64,000 nt of DNA from an uncultured Ruegeria sp. (GTDB lineage: Bacteria; Pseudomonadota; Alphaproteobacteria; Rhodobacterales; Rhodobacteraceae): the NCBI RefSeq assembly GCF_947504215.1, contig NZ_CANNGO010000005.1, positions 124,001 to 188,000 on the forward strand. Direction: 5' to 3'. The stretch's first letter is position 1, and each line of letters opens with the position of its first letter. The translations under genes were made by a program, and so were the position numbers. The notes beneath the pieces were generated by a model. That model was not told where the DNA came from and searched no databases. It saw only the letters and a list, made by a program, of their open reading frames with translations. Below are positions 46,293 through 55,668 of the stretch, in pieces.

Positions 46293-47318
46293 CTAAGGTT
46301 GTTGTGGGCGAACCCGAGCGTCACGGTGACTGAGGTACCCTGTGCCCAGCGGAACAGAAAAATCGCGTTGCAACAAACGTGCCTCGTACGGTTTCATTAC
46401 AGGCAAAGCCGTCTCCCCATACCCAGTGTCCTTGGTCATCAGTTTAGGAAACAGGTCGTATAGTTCGCGCTTGGTCTCTGCGGCCAGCGCGCTGAGCGTA
46501 ACGGCGCCGGGGAAGAAAGATTCAGACCAGATGCCTTCGACATTCACCAACTCATGCTGGTCAAACAGGATGTGAATATATTGAACACCCCGGTCGGGCG
46601 GTTCTTGAGTGATTGTCGTACCATCAATCAGCCCCTTGGCCGGGGCGAGCATGACCGGATCCGCGTAGTAGAGCTCCATGCTAACGGACGAGACTGCAAT
46701 CCGGTGTTGGGGTGAGACCAGAAGGTCGCGGCTTGGGCAGTCCTTTCCGAAACTGCCCTTCCTGATCCGAACGGGGCATAGATGTGGGTCCTGTTTCAAC
46801 TCGGCAATCGAGAGGCGCCGCCGCCCGATCCAGCGGACCGGTTTCACGCTGCCGTCGCCAACATATACCGGATCACCGGGATGAAGCGTCTCAATCCGAC
46901 GCATGCCTGTTGGCGTCTGGATCAGTGAGCCTGCGGTGAAGCAAACAAATGTCGGTAGTGTATCGTAGTCAACAGGTGGGGCGGTTATGATTGAATTGTT
47001 GGTGCCCGCAATGACGTTGCCCACCTGCACCTGGCCGGAGGTAACGACGATGTACTGTGGGTTAGAGAATTGCAGCAAAGTGAACGTGACCGGATTTCCG
47101 CCCACATTTCCACTATAGGTTTCGAAGGTCTGGAAGTTTGTGGAATTGCCGATAAATCCGGGAACGCCGCTGACATCAATCTGCTGGCCCCCGTCCGCAT
47201 CAGGGTCTTCCAGCGCATCGTCACCGTCGACAATCGCAACCTGAAATGACTGCAGAACCGTGACGTTTGTACTGCTTAGCGGGTCGTTATTGATCTCGTA
47301 AATGGTAATGAACTTCAT
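46293..47318 (-). CDS. Hint-domain protein
   Basis: A 341-residue protein. The N-terminal 120 residues are beta-rich with acidic runs ([15 protein letters not shown]) and have no signal peptide. A Hint_2 domain then starts at about residue 127 with [28 protein letters not shown] and continues with [26 protein letters not shown] and the closing [17 protein letters not shown]. Hint folds catalyse self-splicing or cleavage in inteins and hedgehog proteins; this branch is common in Rhodobacteraceae, often in secreted proteins. The Cys that would attack is present at the domain start. The target and role are unknown. Confidence 0.8.
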   Translation of the reverse strand: MKFITIYEINNDPLSSTNVTVLQSFQVAIVDGDDALEDPDADGGQQIDVSGVPGFIGNSTNFQTFETYSGNVGGNPVTFTLLQFSNPQYIVVTSGQVQVGNVIAGTNNSIITAPPVDYDTLPTFVCFTAGSLIQTPTGMRRIETLHPGDPVYVGDGSVKPVRWIGRRRLSIAELKQDPHLCPVRIRKGSFGKDCPSRDLLVSPQHRIAVSSVSMELYYADPVMLAPAKGLIDGTTITQEPPDRGVQYIHILFDQHELVNVEGIWSESFFPGAVTLSALAAETKRELYDLFPKLMTKDTGYGETALPVMKPYEARLLQRDFSVPLGTGYLSHRDARVRPQQP

Positions 47319-47512
47319 GGCTGAAATACGCCTCGGGAAAACTCAAAAGTTTAAATGCTCCTATATTTATACACGCGTAACGTGCAGATGCCTAGCGTTG
47401 TTCAGGACTATCAGCAGGTCAGGTGTTGTGCCGTCGCAAAAGACAAGGTGTCGTGCATTGAGCTTGCAACGCCCTCCGCCGTCATGCTTGACGTTTGAAA
47501 TCTACTACGCGC

Positions 47513-47546
47513 AACAAAAAAAGACCCCGGTCAAAACCGGGGTCTT
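47513..47546 (-). terminator. Rho-independent terminator of pnp
   Basis: On the minus strand a 10-bp stem (arms 521-530 and 537-546) with a six-base loop is followed by a run of seven T. It lies 24 bases after the pnp stop. Confidence 0.8.
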
Positions 47547-47570
47547 CCGCGTTTAAAAAGGAAGGACAGA

Positions 47571-49721
47571 TTACTCTGCGCCTTCTTCTTTCTTTTCTTT
47601 CTTCTCAGGAGCGATCTCTTCGCCGGTTTCCTGATCAACGATTTTCATTGACAGGCGAACCTTGCCGCGATCGTCAAAGCCCAGCAGCTTGACTTTCACT
47701 TCCTGACCTTCCTTCAGAACATCCGACGGATGGTTCAGGCGGCGGTTTTCGATCTGGGACACGTGAACCAGACCGTCGCGTTTGCCAAAGAAGTTCACGA
47801 AGGCACCGAAGTCGACGATCTTGACCACTTTACCAGTGTAGATCTGACCTTCTTCCGGCTCGGCGACGATCGAATGGATCATCTCATAGGCCTTCTTGAT
47901 CGATTCACCATCCGGCGAGGCGATCTTGATGACGCCGTCGTCATTGATGTCGACCTTGGCACCCGAAACCTCAACGATTTCGCGGATGACTTTACCGCCC
48001 GAACCGATCACTTCACGGATCTTGTCGGTTGGGATGTTCATGGTCTCGATGCGCGGGGCGTGGACCGAGAATTCGTTGGTCTCGGACAGGGCTTTGCCCA
48101 TCTCGCCCAGGATGTGCATCCGGCCGTCCTTGGCTTGCGCCAGGGCTTTCTCCATGATCTCGGGCGTGATGCCCGCGACCTTGATGTCCATCTGCAGCGA
48201 AGTGATGCCGTTTTCGGTACCAGCAACCTTGAAGTCCATGTCGCCCAGGTGGTCTTCGTCACCCAGAATGTCCGACAGGATGGCATATTCGCCGTCATCT
48301 TCCAGGATCAGACCCATGGCCACACCGGCAACTGCCGATTTCAGCGGAACGCCTGCATCCATCATCGACAGCGAACCGCCGCAGACCGACGCCATCGAGC
48401 TGGAGCCGTTGGATTCAGTGATCTCCGACACGATACGGATTGTGTAGGGGAAGTCGGTTGCCGCAGGCAGAACCGCCTGCAGTGCGCGCCATGCCAGTTT
48501 GCCATGACCAATCTCACGACGTCCCGGAGGGCCCACACGACCAGCTTCACCAACCGAGTAGGGAGGGAAGTTGTAATGCAGCAGGAAGTTCGATTTAAAG
48601 TTGCCATGCAGCGCGTCGATGAACTGTTCATCGTCACCGGTGCCCAGCGTGGTCACGGCCAGTGCCTGCGTTTCACCGCGGGTGAACAGGGCAGAACCAT
48701 GGGTCCGTGGCAGCATCGAGGTTTCTGCAACGATCGAACGGATGTCGGTGGTAGACCGACCGTCGATCCGCTTGCCGCCTTTGACGACGTCTCCGCGCAG
48801 AATGCCAGCTTCCAGCTTCTTCATTGCGGAACCGAGGTTGCCGTCTTCCAACTGCTCTTCGGTCAGGGCTGCCATGATTGCTTCACGGGCCGCGGCAACA
48901 GCGGCGGTGCGCTCTTGCTTGTCGGTGATCGCGAAGGCTGCACGCATCTGCTCTTCACCTGCGGCCTTAACGGCAGCGGACAGCTCAGAATAGTCGGGCG
49001 CCTGGAAGTCAAACGGCTCTTTCGCGGCGTCTTCGGCCAATGAGATGATCAGGTCGATCACCGGCTGAATCTGTTCGTGTGCGAATTTGACAGCACCCAG
49101 CATCTCGGCCTCGGACAACTCGTAAGCTTCCGATTCTACCATCATCACGGCGTCTTTGGTGCCGGCAACAACCAGATCCAGTCGCTGTTCAGGGTTGAGG
49201 CGCAGGTCCTGCATGTCGTCTACGGTCGGGTTCAGGATGTAATCGCCATCCTCGAAACCAACGCGGCAACCGGCGATCGGGCCCCTGAACGGTGCGCCGG
49301 AAATGGTCAGCGCGGCAGAGGCTGCGATCATCGCCACCATGTCGGGGTCGTTGACCAGATCGTGGCTCAGCACGGTGCACATCACCAGAACTTCGTTCTT
49401 GAAGCCGTCAACGAACAGCGGGCGGATCGGCCGGTCGATCAGACGCGCGGTCAGCGTCTCTTTTTCAGTCGGGCGCGCCTCGCGCTTGAAGAAGCCACCC
49501 GGAACTTTACCGGCGGCATAGTATTTCTCTTGGTAGTGGACGGTCAGCGGGAAAAAGTCCTGACCGGGTTTTTGTTTCCGCGCAAAGGTCACGTTTGCCA
49601 TCACGCTGGTCTCGCCCAGCGTGGCAATCACGCTGCCGTCCGCCTGACGGGCAACCTTGCCGGTTTCCAGTGTCAGCGTCTCTTCGCCCCACTGAATTGA
49701 TTTCTTTGTTACATCAAACAT
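47571..49721 (-). CDS. pnp: Polyribonucleotide nucleotidyltransferase
   Basis: A 716-residue 3' to 5' phosphorolytic exoribonuclease of the degradosome. Two RNase PH domains are present (starting [20 protein letters not shown]; second with [19 protein letters not shown]), then KH ([17 protein letters not shown]) and S1 domains ([21 protein letters not shown]). The C-terminal tail is short, with a run of Glu and Lys. No rpsO is next to it; the gene upstream on this strand is a membrane protein. A strong terminator follows. Confidence 0.96.
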   Translation of the reverse strand: MFDVTKKSIQWGEETLTLETGKVARQADGSVIATLGETSVMANVTFARKQKPGQDFFPLTVHYQEKYYAAGKVPGGFFKREARPTEKETLTARLIDRPIRPLFVDGFKNEVLVMCTVLSHDLVNDPDMVAMIAASAALTISGAPFRGPIAGCRVGFEDGDYILNPTVDDMQDLRLNPEQRLDLVVAGTKDAVMMVESEAYELSEAEMLGAVKFAHEQIQPVIDLIISLAEDAAKEPFDFQAPDYSELSAAVKAAGEEQMRAAFAITDKQERTAAVAAAREAIMAALTEEQLEDGNLGSAMKKLEAGILRGDVVKGGKRIDGRSTTDIRSIVAETSMLPRTHGSALFTRGETQALAVTTLGTGDDEQFIDALHGNFKSNFLLHYNFPPYSVGEAGRVGPPGRREIGHGKLAWRALQAVLPAATDFPYTIRIVSEITESNGSSSMASVCGGSLSMMDAGVPLKSAVAGVAMGLILEDDGEYAILSDILGDEDHLGDMDFKVAGTENGITSLQMDIKVAGITPEIMEKALAQAKDGRMHILGEMGKALSETNEFSVHAPRIETMNIPTDKIREVIGSGGKVIREIVEVSGAKVDINDDGVIKIASPDGESIKKAYEMIHSIVAEPEEGQIYTGKVVKIVDFGAFVNFFGKRDGLVHVSQIENRRLNHPSDVLKEGQEVKVKLLGFDDRGKVRLSMKIVDQETGEEIAPEKKEKKEEGAE

Positions 49722-49949
49722 TTGCGTATCCTAGAAGGGAGCACTCCCGCCCCTGCGGGTCTCCCGTTTTGCATGGCGGCCCCATTGCCGCCGACCCCAT
49801 TTTAGCTTTCGTCTGAGTGCCGGGGTCAGGGCACAACGTCTCAGATGCAGCGCGCATACATGAGAATGGGCCGGATTGAAAGAGGTGTCACTTTCGTTAG
49901 CGATCATTGGTCTGGTTAAGTCTGGCTTGAACCGCGAACGTCCCCAAGC

Positions 49950-50834
49950 TCAGAATGATCGCTCGCGAGATTTGCGTAGCCCCCGAATGTCGGTTGCCGT
50001 TTCCGTCTCGGGTAATGAGACCGGCGCGCGCGGGGTTTCATTGCCGTCTAATTTCAGCAGCGCGAGTGCGGCCACTGACCAAATCCACGAATTGAGCCAA
50101 AGCAGGGCAGCGCCTGAAGCTATCCCTTTCAGAATGGTGTCGAGATCGAAACTCGGCAACGACTGCGTGAGAACAAGAGACACAACCGACAGAATGAGGG
50201 GGAAGATTGCAAACAAAGAGGTAAGAACGTCGAAAAAAAACTGCAGGAAGATTGAAACGAAGAAGACGCAGAACAATGGAATGAAACTACGTCCGAACCC
50301 GTTGAAAAAGCCTTTGCTTGGCGCACCTTGGCCTGATCCTCGGGCTGCGCTTGCCATTGGTACGGCCATGACGGCATAGGCAACCGCCAACAGAATGTAT
50401 GCCACGACAACTTTGACGCCCACAGCGAGAAATGCGAACGAAATCTTGATGGGTTCTGCAGCATCCCTGAGCGCAGTCAGGGATATCGGTTCGCCTAACG
50501 TCCATAGGGAAAACAGCACAGCTACGATATTTGCAAAAACGGCTAAGCCACCTAATGCGACCATAAAGAACACCCCGTACAGGAGTGAGTTCAATGCCAG
50601 CGTCGTTAGATCTGTGCGGCGTAAATCACCTTTGATTGCCAAGGCTACACGAATTCCGAACAGGCTGATGAACACCGCTGTGACCGGCCCGCTGATGTAA
50701 CCCGCCAACCCAAGGGTGACGATATTCAGAATAACCGACACAACCATAGAGGCGACGCTGATTAGAATGACTGGGAAAATCATGCGCACAAAAACAGTGA
50801 ATGAAAGGGGGATCGATTTGAGGATAATCGTCAT
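49950..50834 (-). CDS. Polytopic membrane protein of unknown function
   Basis: A 294-residue integral membrane protein with about six hydrophobic segments (for example VFVRMIFPVILISVASMVVSV, LYGVFFMVALGGLAVFANIV, VVVAYILLAVAYAVMAVPM). I chose ATG at 50834 (MTIILKSIPLSF), directly before the first helix; an in-frame start at 50948 adds a non-family leader. The loop has ARGSGQGAPSKGF and the C-terminus is short, polar and Pro/Glu-rich. I recognise no named family. It lies upstream of pnp on the same strand, 228 bases away, so shared transcription is uncertain. Confidence 0.7.
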   Translation of the reverse strand: MTIILKSIPLSFTVFVRMIFPVILISVASMVVSVILNIVTLGLAGYISGPVTAVFISLFGIRVALAIKGDLRRTDLTTLALNSLLYGVFFMVALGGLAVFANIVAVLFSLWTLGEPISLTALRDAAEPIKISFAFLAVGVKVVVAYILLAVAYAVMAVPMASAARGSGQGAPSKGFFNGFGRSFIPLFCVFFVSIFLQFFFDVLTSLFAIFPLILSVVSLVLTQSLPSFDLDTILKGIASGAALLWLNSWIWSVAALALLKLDGNETPRAPVSLPETETATDIRGLRKSRERSF

Positions 50835-51178
50835 GGAAAGAGCCTGTAGATATTGGGTTGTGTTTGCGCAAGGCGGGACGTTCGACCCGTCTGACAAAGT
50901 TCTGGGTCTAGGATAATACCTTGAGTCATTGAAAATTTTGCTTTGCAAGCATCTACCTACAGTAGATTTGTTTGCAAGAGGTCGGCGTAGGTGTTTAAGC
51001 CGTTTCCTGACGTCAGCTCTCGCTGGTGTAGATTAGCCTCTTGTCTGGAAAGAGAAGCGACCGCTGTCTGCGCGACTGATCGTCCTACAAGGATTGTGAC
51101 TATTTTCTGGATGGACGCGCGCGTCATTCGACTTAGGATCGTTGCCTGTGTAACATGCGCTGATTGCCCGAGGACGCC
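50835..51178. other. Intergenic region with an inverted repeat, no gene seen
   Basis: These 344 bases separate the membrane protein and DUF3299 genes, which diverge. No convincing frame is present. Near 50950-50985 an inverted repeat (ATCTAC, CTACA, GTAGAT) is flanked by two copies of TTTGCAAG; this may be an operator, but I cannot link it to a regulator. Confidence 0.35.
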
Positions 51179-51943
51179 ATGACCTTCCGCCTGCAGTTCA
51201 TTACTTGGACCTTACTGGCCCTTTGGGGAGTTACAGCGGTGAATGCGTCGCCCGTGTCAGTTGGATGGCCCGATCTGCCGGATCCGGCGATGCAGGAGTT
51301 CGACGATCCCTACCGTGATCTCAGCCCGGAACAGTTCGACGATGTCCTTTTTGTGGTTCGCCTGCGCGGCAGGTTGCAGCAGGATGTCGGCACCGAGGAA
51401 GAACGACAGACGTGGCAGGAACTGCTTTTGGAAACCGAGGATGCGCTGACGTCGGACGACATAGACGTCGACTGGCTTCTCGAACAGGTTCCGGTCGTCA
51501 CCGAACGCCGGGAACGGGCTGGCGCGGCCGGCAATCCGCAATTCGATGGCCAGACTGTCACGCTGAGCGGCTTTGCCATTCCGGCACCACCGGAGGCAGA
51601 TGGCCAGGAGGTTGCCTATTTGGTGCCCCAGTTTGGAATGTGCAGTCACATGCCTCCGCCGCCGCCAAACCAGATGATCCGCGTGCAGTTGGATGGCACC
51701 TGGACCCCGGATTACGCCCATGTTCCGGTTCGTGTAACCGGAACGCTGTCTATTGATCCGTCTGATCGTGAATTTGTCGTGGTAGATGGCTTGGTGCCGA
51801 TGCGGGCGACGTTCAAACTGGACGTGACAGAGATTGAGGATTTGAGTGAGGCGGGCGATGCGCCCGGGGCGCAGCTCAGCCTGACGGACCGAATTCGGGC
51901 AGCGGCGCACAAAAAAACAGGAGGTGGAAAAGCAACCGAGTAG
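51179..51943 (+). CDS. Exported DUF3299 protein
   Basis: A 254-residue exported protein. The signal is FITWTLLALWGVTAVNA. The middle part is acidic and helical (EERQTWQELLLETEDAL), and the DUF3299 domain follows from about residue 125: NPQFDGQTVTLSGFAIP, EVAYLVPQFGMCSHMPPPPPNQ and the V-x-V-TGTLSID stretch. DUF3299 proteins are often lipoproteins or periplasmic and are found near ABC-type heavy-metal and redox genes; their role is not known. I chose ATG at 51179 after GAGG. Confidence 0.85.
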   Translation: MTFRLQFITWTLLALWGVTAVNASPVSVGWPDLPDPAMQEFDDPYRDLSPEQFDDVLFVVRLRGRLQQDVGTEEERQTWQELLLETEDALTSDDIDVDWLLEQVPVVTERRERAGAAGNPQFDGQTVTLSGFAIPAPPEADGQEVAYLVPQFGMCSHMPPPPPNQMIRVQLDGTWTPDYAHVPVRVTGTLSIDPSDREFVVVDGLVPMRATFKLDVTEIEDLSEAGDAPGAQLSLTDRIRAAAHKKTGGGKATE

Positions 51944-52005
51944 GGTTGTCAGCTAATGTGTTCGCCTCAGTCCGATTCACTTGGAACCGGGCCGAGGCAT
52001 AGATG

Positions 52006-52374
52006 TCATAGGATCGCATGAGCCAGGATCATCACAACGCCGCAGCCCAACGCATAACCGGCATCGACCGTGATCGCGAAATTGCTTTTCTGCGCCCAAG
52101 CGCCAACCGAGACCGCCTGTGCTGCCACGGCAAGGATCGCCAGCAGGGCAACACTCAGACTGTTGGTGGTTTCGGTCACTGCAATCACCGCTGCCAGCAA
52201 GATCAGGAACACAATTTGCGCGGCCATTGCTGCCAGTGGTGGTGTGTCAGGCGGTGTTGGGTCAATCCGTGTGCCCTCGGCCCAGCGCTTTTGAAAACCG
52301 AGCGGTCCATAGACCAGATAACCCAACAGAAATGCCGCGATTACCCCTGTTGCAAGCGCTAACCAGTTGATCAC
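52006..52374 (-). CDS. Small DUF1761-like membrane protein
   Basis: A 122-residue protein with four predicted helices: INWLALATGVIAAFLLGYLVYG, MAAQIVFLILLAAVIAVT, LSVALLAILAVAAQ and VDAGYALGCGVVMILAHAIL. The loop after the first helix has GFQKRWAEGTRID. The layout and Y-G-P-L-W/G-F motif are typical of DUF1761. Function unknown. It overlaps the SRPBCC gene by four bases and is the last of three co-translated genes under an ArsR regulator. Confidence 0.8.
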   Translation of the reverse strand: MINWLALATGVIAAFLLGYLVYGPLGFQKRWAEGTRIDPTPPDTPPLAAMAAQIVFLILLAAVIAVTETTNSLSVALLAILAVAAQAVSVGAWAQKSNFAITVDAGYALGCGVVMILAHAIL

Positions 52375-52793
52375 AGCGCGTCCTCCAGCGCCACCAATAT
52401 TGCGGTCCAGCCACCTTCGTGGTTGTCCCGGCTTTCCTGCGACGGGAACCGGATGTGATGCAGGCGCAACTGCGTACCTTTGTCAGTTGGGGTGAAATCC
52501 AGCGTCACGGTGGAATCGTCCTGACTGTAAGGAGAGTTCCAGGTAAATTGCAGCCGGTTCGGGCGGTCGATGACCTTGTATTCGCCCTCATGCGGCAGAT
52601 CACCGGCCTCGGGGGCGCGCATGACGATTTTGAACCGACCGCCGACCTTGGCGTCGGATTGCGCCTCGGACACCGTCATTCCTGGCCCGGGCAACATGAA
52701 TTTGGCCAGCATTTCCGGGTTCAGCCAGGCATCGAATACCTTGTCGGGCGGATGCGGGATGGCGCGTGTTATTTCAAGTGACAGATCCGTCAT
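52371..52793 (-). CDS. SRPBCC (AHSA1-type) domain protein
   Basis: A 140-residue START-like protein: LEITRAIPHPPDKVFDAWLNPEMLAKFML opens the domain, with KVGGRFKIVMRAPEA, RLQFTWNSPY and HEGGWTAILVALE closing it. AHSA1 proteins bind small hydrophobic ligands. I chose ATG at 52793; the frame starts further upstream inside the ArsR gene, which it overlaps by 20 bases. The ArsR-SRPBCC pair is a common arrangement; the ligand is not known. Confidence 0.88.
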   Translation of the reverse strand: MTDLSLEITRAIPHPPDKVFDAWLNPEMLAKFMLPGPGMTVSEAQSDAKVGGRFKIVMRAPEAGDLPHEGEYKVIDRPNRLQFTWNSPYSQDDSTVTLDFTPTDKGTQLRLHHIRFPSQESRDNHEGGWTAILVALEDAL

Positions 52794-53127
52794 CTTCTGG
52801 GTCCTCCAATGCAGTTTCCAAGGCGTCCAGCCGAAGCGCCCAAATCGAACGCAACCCGGCAAACCAAGAATCAACGGCTGACAAGGGGGCCATCTGAACC
52901 TCGATCAGATGCTCACGCCATTCTGTCCTGCGCTGCACCAACTCGGCGTTTTCCAGCACCTTGATGTGCTTGGACACCGAATTGAGGCTCATATCAAACT
53001 GCCGCGCGATGTCCGTCACCCGCAAAGGTCCCTGTTGCGCAAGCATCGTCAGGATTGCGCGGCGGGTTGGGTCAGACGCGGACTTCAATATCGCGTTGAG
53101 GTCATATCGACTCTCTCGTTCAACCAT
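52774..53127 (-). CDS. ArsR family regulator of the SRPBCC operon
   Basis: A 117-residue winged HTH protein: ILKSASDPTRRAILTMLAQQGPLRVTDIARQFDMSLNSVSKHIKVLENAELVQRR is the full ArsR core, with the recognition helix in SLNSVSKHIKVLE. The tail (WREHLIEVQMAPLSAVDSWF) is typical of the branch paired with SRPBCC proteins. No metal-ligand Cys pattern is present, so it is not a classical metal sensor. Two palindromes lie over and before its start. It leads a three-gene run. Confidence 0.9.
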   Translation of the reverse strand: MVERESRYDLNAILKSASDPTRRAILTMLAQQGPLRVTDIARQFDMSLNSVSKHIKVLENAELVQRRTEWREHLIEVQMAPLSAVDSWFAGLRSIWALRLDALETALEDPEDDGSVT

Positions 53128-53136
53128 TTGGATGAA
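53119..53136. promoter_or_regulatory. ArsR operator copy 1, over the start codon
   Basis: An 18-base near-palindrome TTCAACCATTTGGATGAA that includes the start codon of the ArsR gene (53125-53127). The same pattern recurs 39 bases away. Repressor binding here would block translation initiation and transcription alike. Confidence 0.6.
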
Positions 53137-53157
53137 TTACAACCTTATTCTGCTTCA

Positions 53158-53175
53158 GTCAACCACTTGGGTGAA
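53158..53175. promoter_or_regulatory. ArsR operator copy 2
   Basis: GTCAACCACTTGGGTGAA matches copy 1 at most positions and keeps the CAACCA-TTGG-TGAA frame. It lies upstream of the ArsR gene, where the promoter should be. Two spaced copies fit dimeric repressor pairs. Confidence 0.6.
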
Positions 53176-53278
53176 TAACACATCACCCGAACGCCTGGCC
53201 AGTCAATGTTGCGAGTTGCTGCCACTGGATGTCGGTGGCAGGTTGGCCTTGCCCTGATTGGCGCTCGGCACAGGTGTT

Positions 53279-53572
53279 CTAGGTGACAGGCGACATGGTT
53301 ACGATCAGTTTGACCACCCTTTCGGCGACCTGCTCGGCGAAGGTCTTGGGAACCCCCCAAACACAAACATCGCATCTATCAGCAGTGAGGCCAGGAAGGC
53401 ATAGTCGCTTTCCACCTGCGGCATCGATCTGCCGACTTTCGAGCATCTCGATCAGGGCTTGCCGGTCGCTGAACACCATATTGCCGCGCGTTTGCGGTGA
53501 ATCCTCCCATGCGCTCCGAAGTACCGGAGCGACAAGAGTTCGCGCCGTCAGGGACCCGAAACCGACATGCAC
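53279..53572 (-). pseudogene. Possible decayed regulator fragment
   Basis: A 97-codon frame with no good start and no ribosome site; it is open to about 53750 without a clear ATG. Its last part (FAEQVAERVVKLIVTMSP) looks like a TetR-type C-terminus, and the middle reads differently in the neighbouring frames, as expected after frameshifts. The whole may be a decayed TetR gene. The evidence is thin. Confidence 0.25.
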
Positions 53573-53931
53573 CGCTTGTTCAGTTTCTGATCGAATGCGT
53601 TTGATCTGGCAGTGTTGGGCAGCAAACTCAGCCTGCGATTTCTGGGCAGCGGCCAGGGGCTTTTCGGATGACAGCTGTTGCTTCGCCGGGTTTGCACGGC
53701 TTGAAGATCCCCAAATAACCTCTCGTTGAACACTAGTAGTGAACTTGAGGGTTGGCTATCGCTAACATAACAAAAAATGAATGCGTTTTGTGAAATTTTG
53801 ATGACAGTGTAGGCTGTTACCACTCAACCCGCGGTCGAAATGACGGAAACACGCCAAGGGGGTCACAATCTCATTCCCGTCCGTCGACCGAATACCTTGG
53901 CGCTTGCACTTAGCGAACAAAGGGCAGTCGA
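53573..53931. other. Stretch without a gene before the BCCT gene
   Basis: About 360 bases with no convincing frame of their own. Part continues the possible decayed frame on the minus strand. The end should hold the BCCT promoter, but I see no clear -35/-10 pair or hairpin. Confidence 0.4.
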
Positions 53932-55533
53932 ATGGTACAAACGAAGAAAATGTTGGATCCGGATCCACGGATTTACGACTTCGAGACGGAATACGAATTG
54001 GGGCAGGACAACGTCCGACCGTTCGGTCTGGACATCCACAATCCGGTCTTTTTGATCTCGAGCATCCTGATTTTTGCGTTCGTTCTGATCGCTCTGGCAA
54101 ACCAGGAAGCCGCGGCCACCTTTTTTGGATGGCTCAGGCCCTGGCTCACCAGCACATTTGACTGGTTTTTGGTTCTGTCTGTTGATGCAATCACCTTGTT
54201 TTGCCTGGCTCTCATTATTCTGCCGGTGGGTAAGGTTCGTATCGGCGGAAAGGATGCTAAGCCAGACTATTCCTATGCTGGATGGATCGCGATGATGTTC
54301 GCGGCTGGCATTGGTATTGGTCTGCTGTTCTTTGGCGTGATGGAGCCGGTTTACTACAACTTTGCCGAAGATGGTGGTGCCAGCCCCTTGGGTATCGATA
54401 TCGCGGTACCAGGCAATGAATATGCCGGTATCGTCGGAACGATCCACCATTGGGGCCTGGAAGGCTGGGCGATCTATGCTGCTGTGGGCCTGAGTTTGGC
54501 GATCTTCAGCTACAATCTCGGGTTGCCACTGACGCTGCGATCCGCCTTTTACCCGATCCTGGGCGAACGTGTCTGGGGCTGGTGGGGTCATATGATCGAC
54601 ACACTGGCGGTGTTTGCGACGTTGTTTGGCCTGACAACCTCTTTGGGTCTGGGCGCGCAACAAGTCGCGGCGGGTCTCAATGAGGTCTTTGGCATCGAAC
54701 CCAGCCCGACAGTCACCGTATTGCTAATCATCGGTATCACACTGATCGCTTTGGGATCGGTTCTGATGGGCATGGACGCAGGCGTCAAACGGCTGAGCGA
54801 GATCAATATGGTCATGGCCGTAGGTCTGTTCCTCTTTGTCATCGCTGTTACAGGCATCGGCACCGCGTTTTCACGCTACTTCAGCGTGATGACGGACTAT
54901 GTCACGCACTTGCCCGCCCTTTCGAACCCGTTCGGTCGAGAAGACACCAGTTACTTCCACGGATGGACAACCTTCTATTGGGCCTGGTGGATTGCATGGT
55001 CGCCTTTCGTGGGCATGTTCATCGCCCGCATCTCAAGGGGCCGTACGGTGCGTGAGTTCATCATTTGCGCCTTGCTGGCACCGACCGCAGTCTGTGCGCT
55101 GTGGATGTCCACCTTTGGTGGCGCAGCCATCGACATGCTGAACGCAGGTGGTGCAGAAGGTGTCCGCGCCACAGTGATCGACAGCTACGCCCCCGAAGGC
55201 GCGCTGTTCGGTTTCCTGAAGGAACTGCCGCTCTACAGCATCGTCGCCCCCATTTCGCTTGTCCTGATTGTGGTCTTCTTTGTCACATCGTCAGATTCCG
55301 GCTCGCTTGTGATCGATACGATCACCGCGGGTGGCAAGATGGACGCGCCGGTGGTGCAGCGGGTGTTCTGGTGCACACTCGAAGGGCTGGTGGCCATTGC
55401 ACTCTTGCTTGGCGGTGGCCTGTCGGCGCTTCAGGGTGCAGCGGTGTCAACGGGCATACCGTTTACGTTGGTGGTTTTGATGATGTGCTACTGTTTGTGG
55501 CTGGCGCTGAAATCGGAACGCGCAAAGATCTAA
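53932..55533 (+). CDS. BCCT family betaine/choline-type transporter
   Basis: A 533-residue secondary transporter with twelve membrane helices. It holds the BCCT hallmarks: the MFAAGIGIGLLFFGVMEPVYY segment, the HHWGLEGWAIYAAVGL helix, YFHGWTTFYWAWWIAWSPFVGMFIARISRGRTVREF (signature, read in sections) and SSDSGSLVIDTITAGG. Substrates of the family are glycine betaine, choline, carnitine, DMSP and similar compounds, driven by sodium or protons. The exact one is not readable. With betB at the far left it fits osmolyte uptake or use. It ends in a strong hairpin. Confidence 0.93.
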   Translation: MVQTKKMLDPDPRIYDFETEYELGQDNVRPFGLDIHNPVFLISSILIFAFVLIALANQEAAATFFGWLRPWLTSTFDWFLVLSVDAITLFCLALIILPVGKVRIGGKDAKPDYSYAGWIAMMFAAGIGIGLLFFGVMEPVYYNFAEDGGASPLGIDIAVPGNEYAGIVGTIHHWGLEGWAIYAAVGLSLAIFSYNLGLPLTLRSAFYPILGERVWGWWGHMIDTLAVFATLFGLTTSLGLGAQQVAAGLNEVFGIEPSPTVTVLLIIGITLIALGSVLMGMDAGVKRLSEINMVMAVGLFLFVIAVTGIGTAFSRYFSVMTDYVTHLPALSNPFGREDTSYFHGWTTFYWAWWIAWSPFVGMFIARISRGRTVREFIICALLAPTAVCALWMSTFGGAAIDMLNAGGAEGVRATVIDSYAPEGALFGFLKELPLYSIVAPISLVLIVVFFVTSSDSGSLVIDTITAGGKMDAPVVQRVFWCTLEGLVAIALLLGGGLSALQGAAVSTGIPFTLVVLMMCYCLWLALKSERAKI

Positions 55534-55547
55534 ACCGTAGTTTCGAA

Positions 55548-55590
55548 ACACGTGAAAACGCCCGCCAATCCGGCGGGCGTTTTCACGTGT
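55548..55590. terminator. 19-bp perfect hairpin after the BCCT gene
   Basis: Arms at 55548-55566 and 55572-55590 pair over 19 bp with a five-base loop (AATCC). A GC core (CGCCCGCC) is flanked by AAAA and TTTT, so it has stem and T-run features for both strands, which suits the convergent BCCT and soxT genes. Confidence 0.85.
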
Positions 55591-55668
55591 GGGTGCGTGT
55601 TGGTCAAAGGGTTGCTTGCTTTACAGAGCGATGGACCGACCTGTCAACGCCACCTTAAAAAGCGTGCC

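Noticed and set aside
47730..49043. A 437-codon open frame on the plus strand opposite pnp.
   Set aside because: It is antisense to a fully conserved pnp; His/Gly/Arg-rich composition and lack of family features mark it as a shadow frame.
49740..49760. A hairpin (CCCGC, CCCT, GCGGG) just upstream of pnp, possibly an RNase III autoregulation site.
   Set aside because: The stem is only five base pairs and without a neighbouring rpsO leader I cannot support a function.
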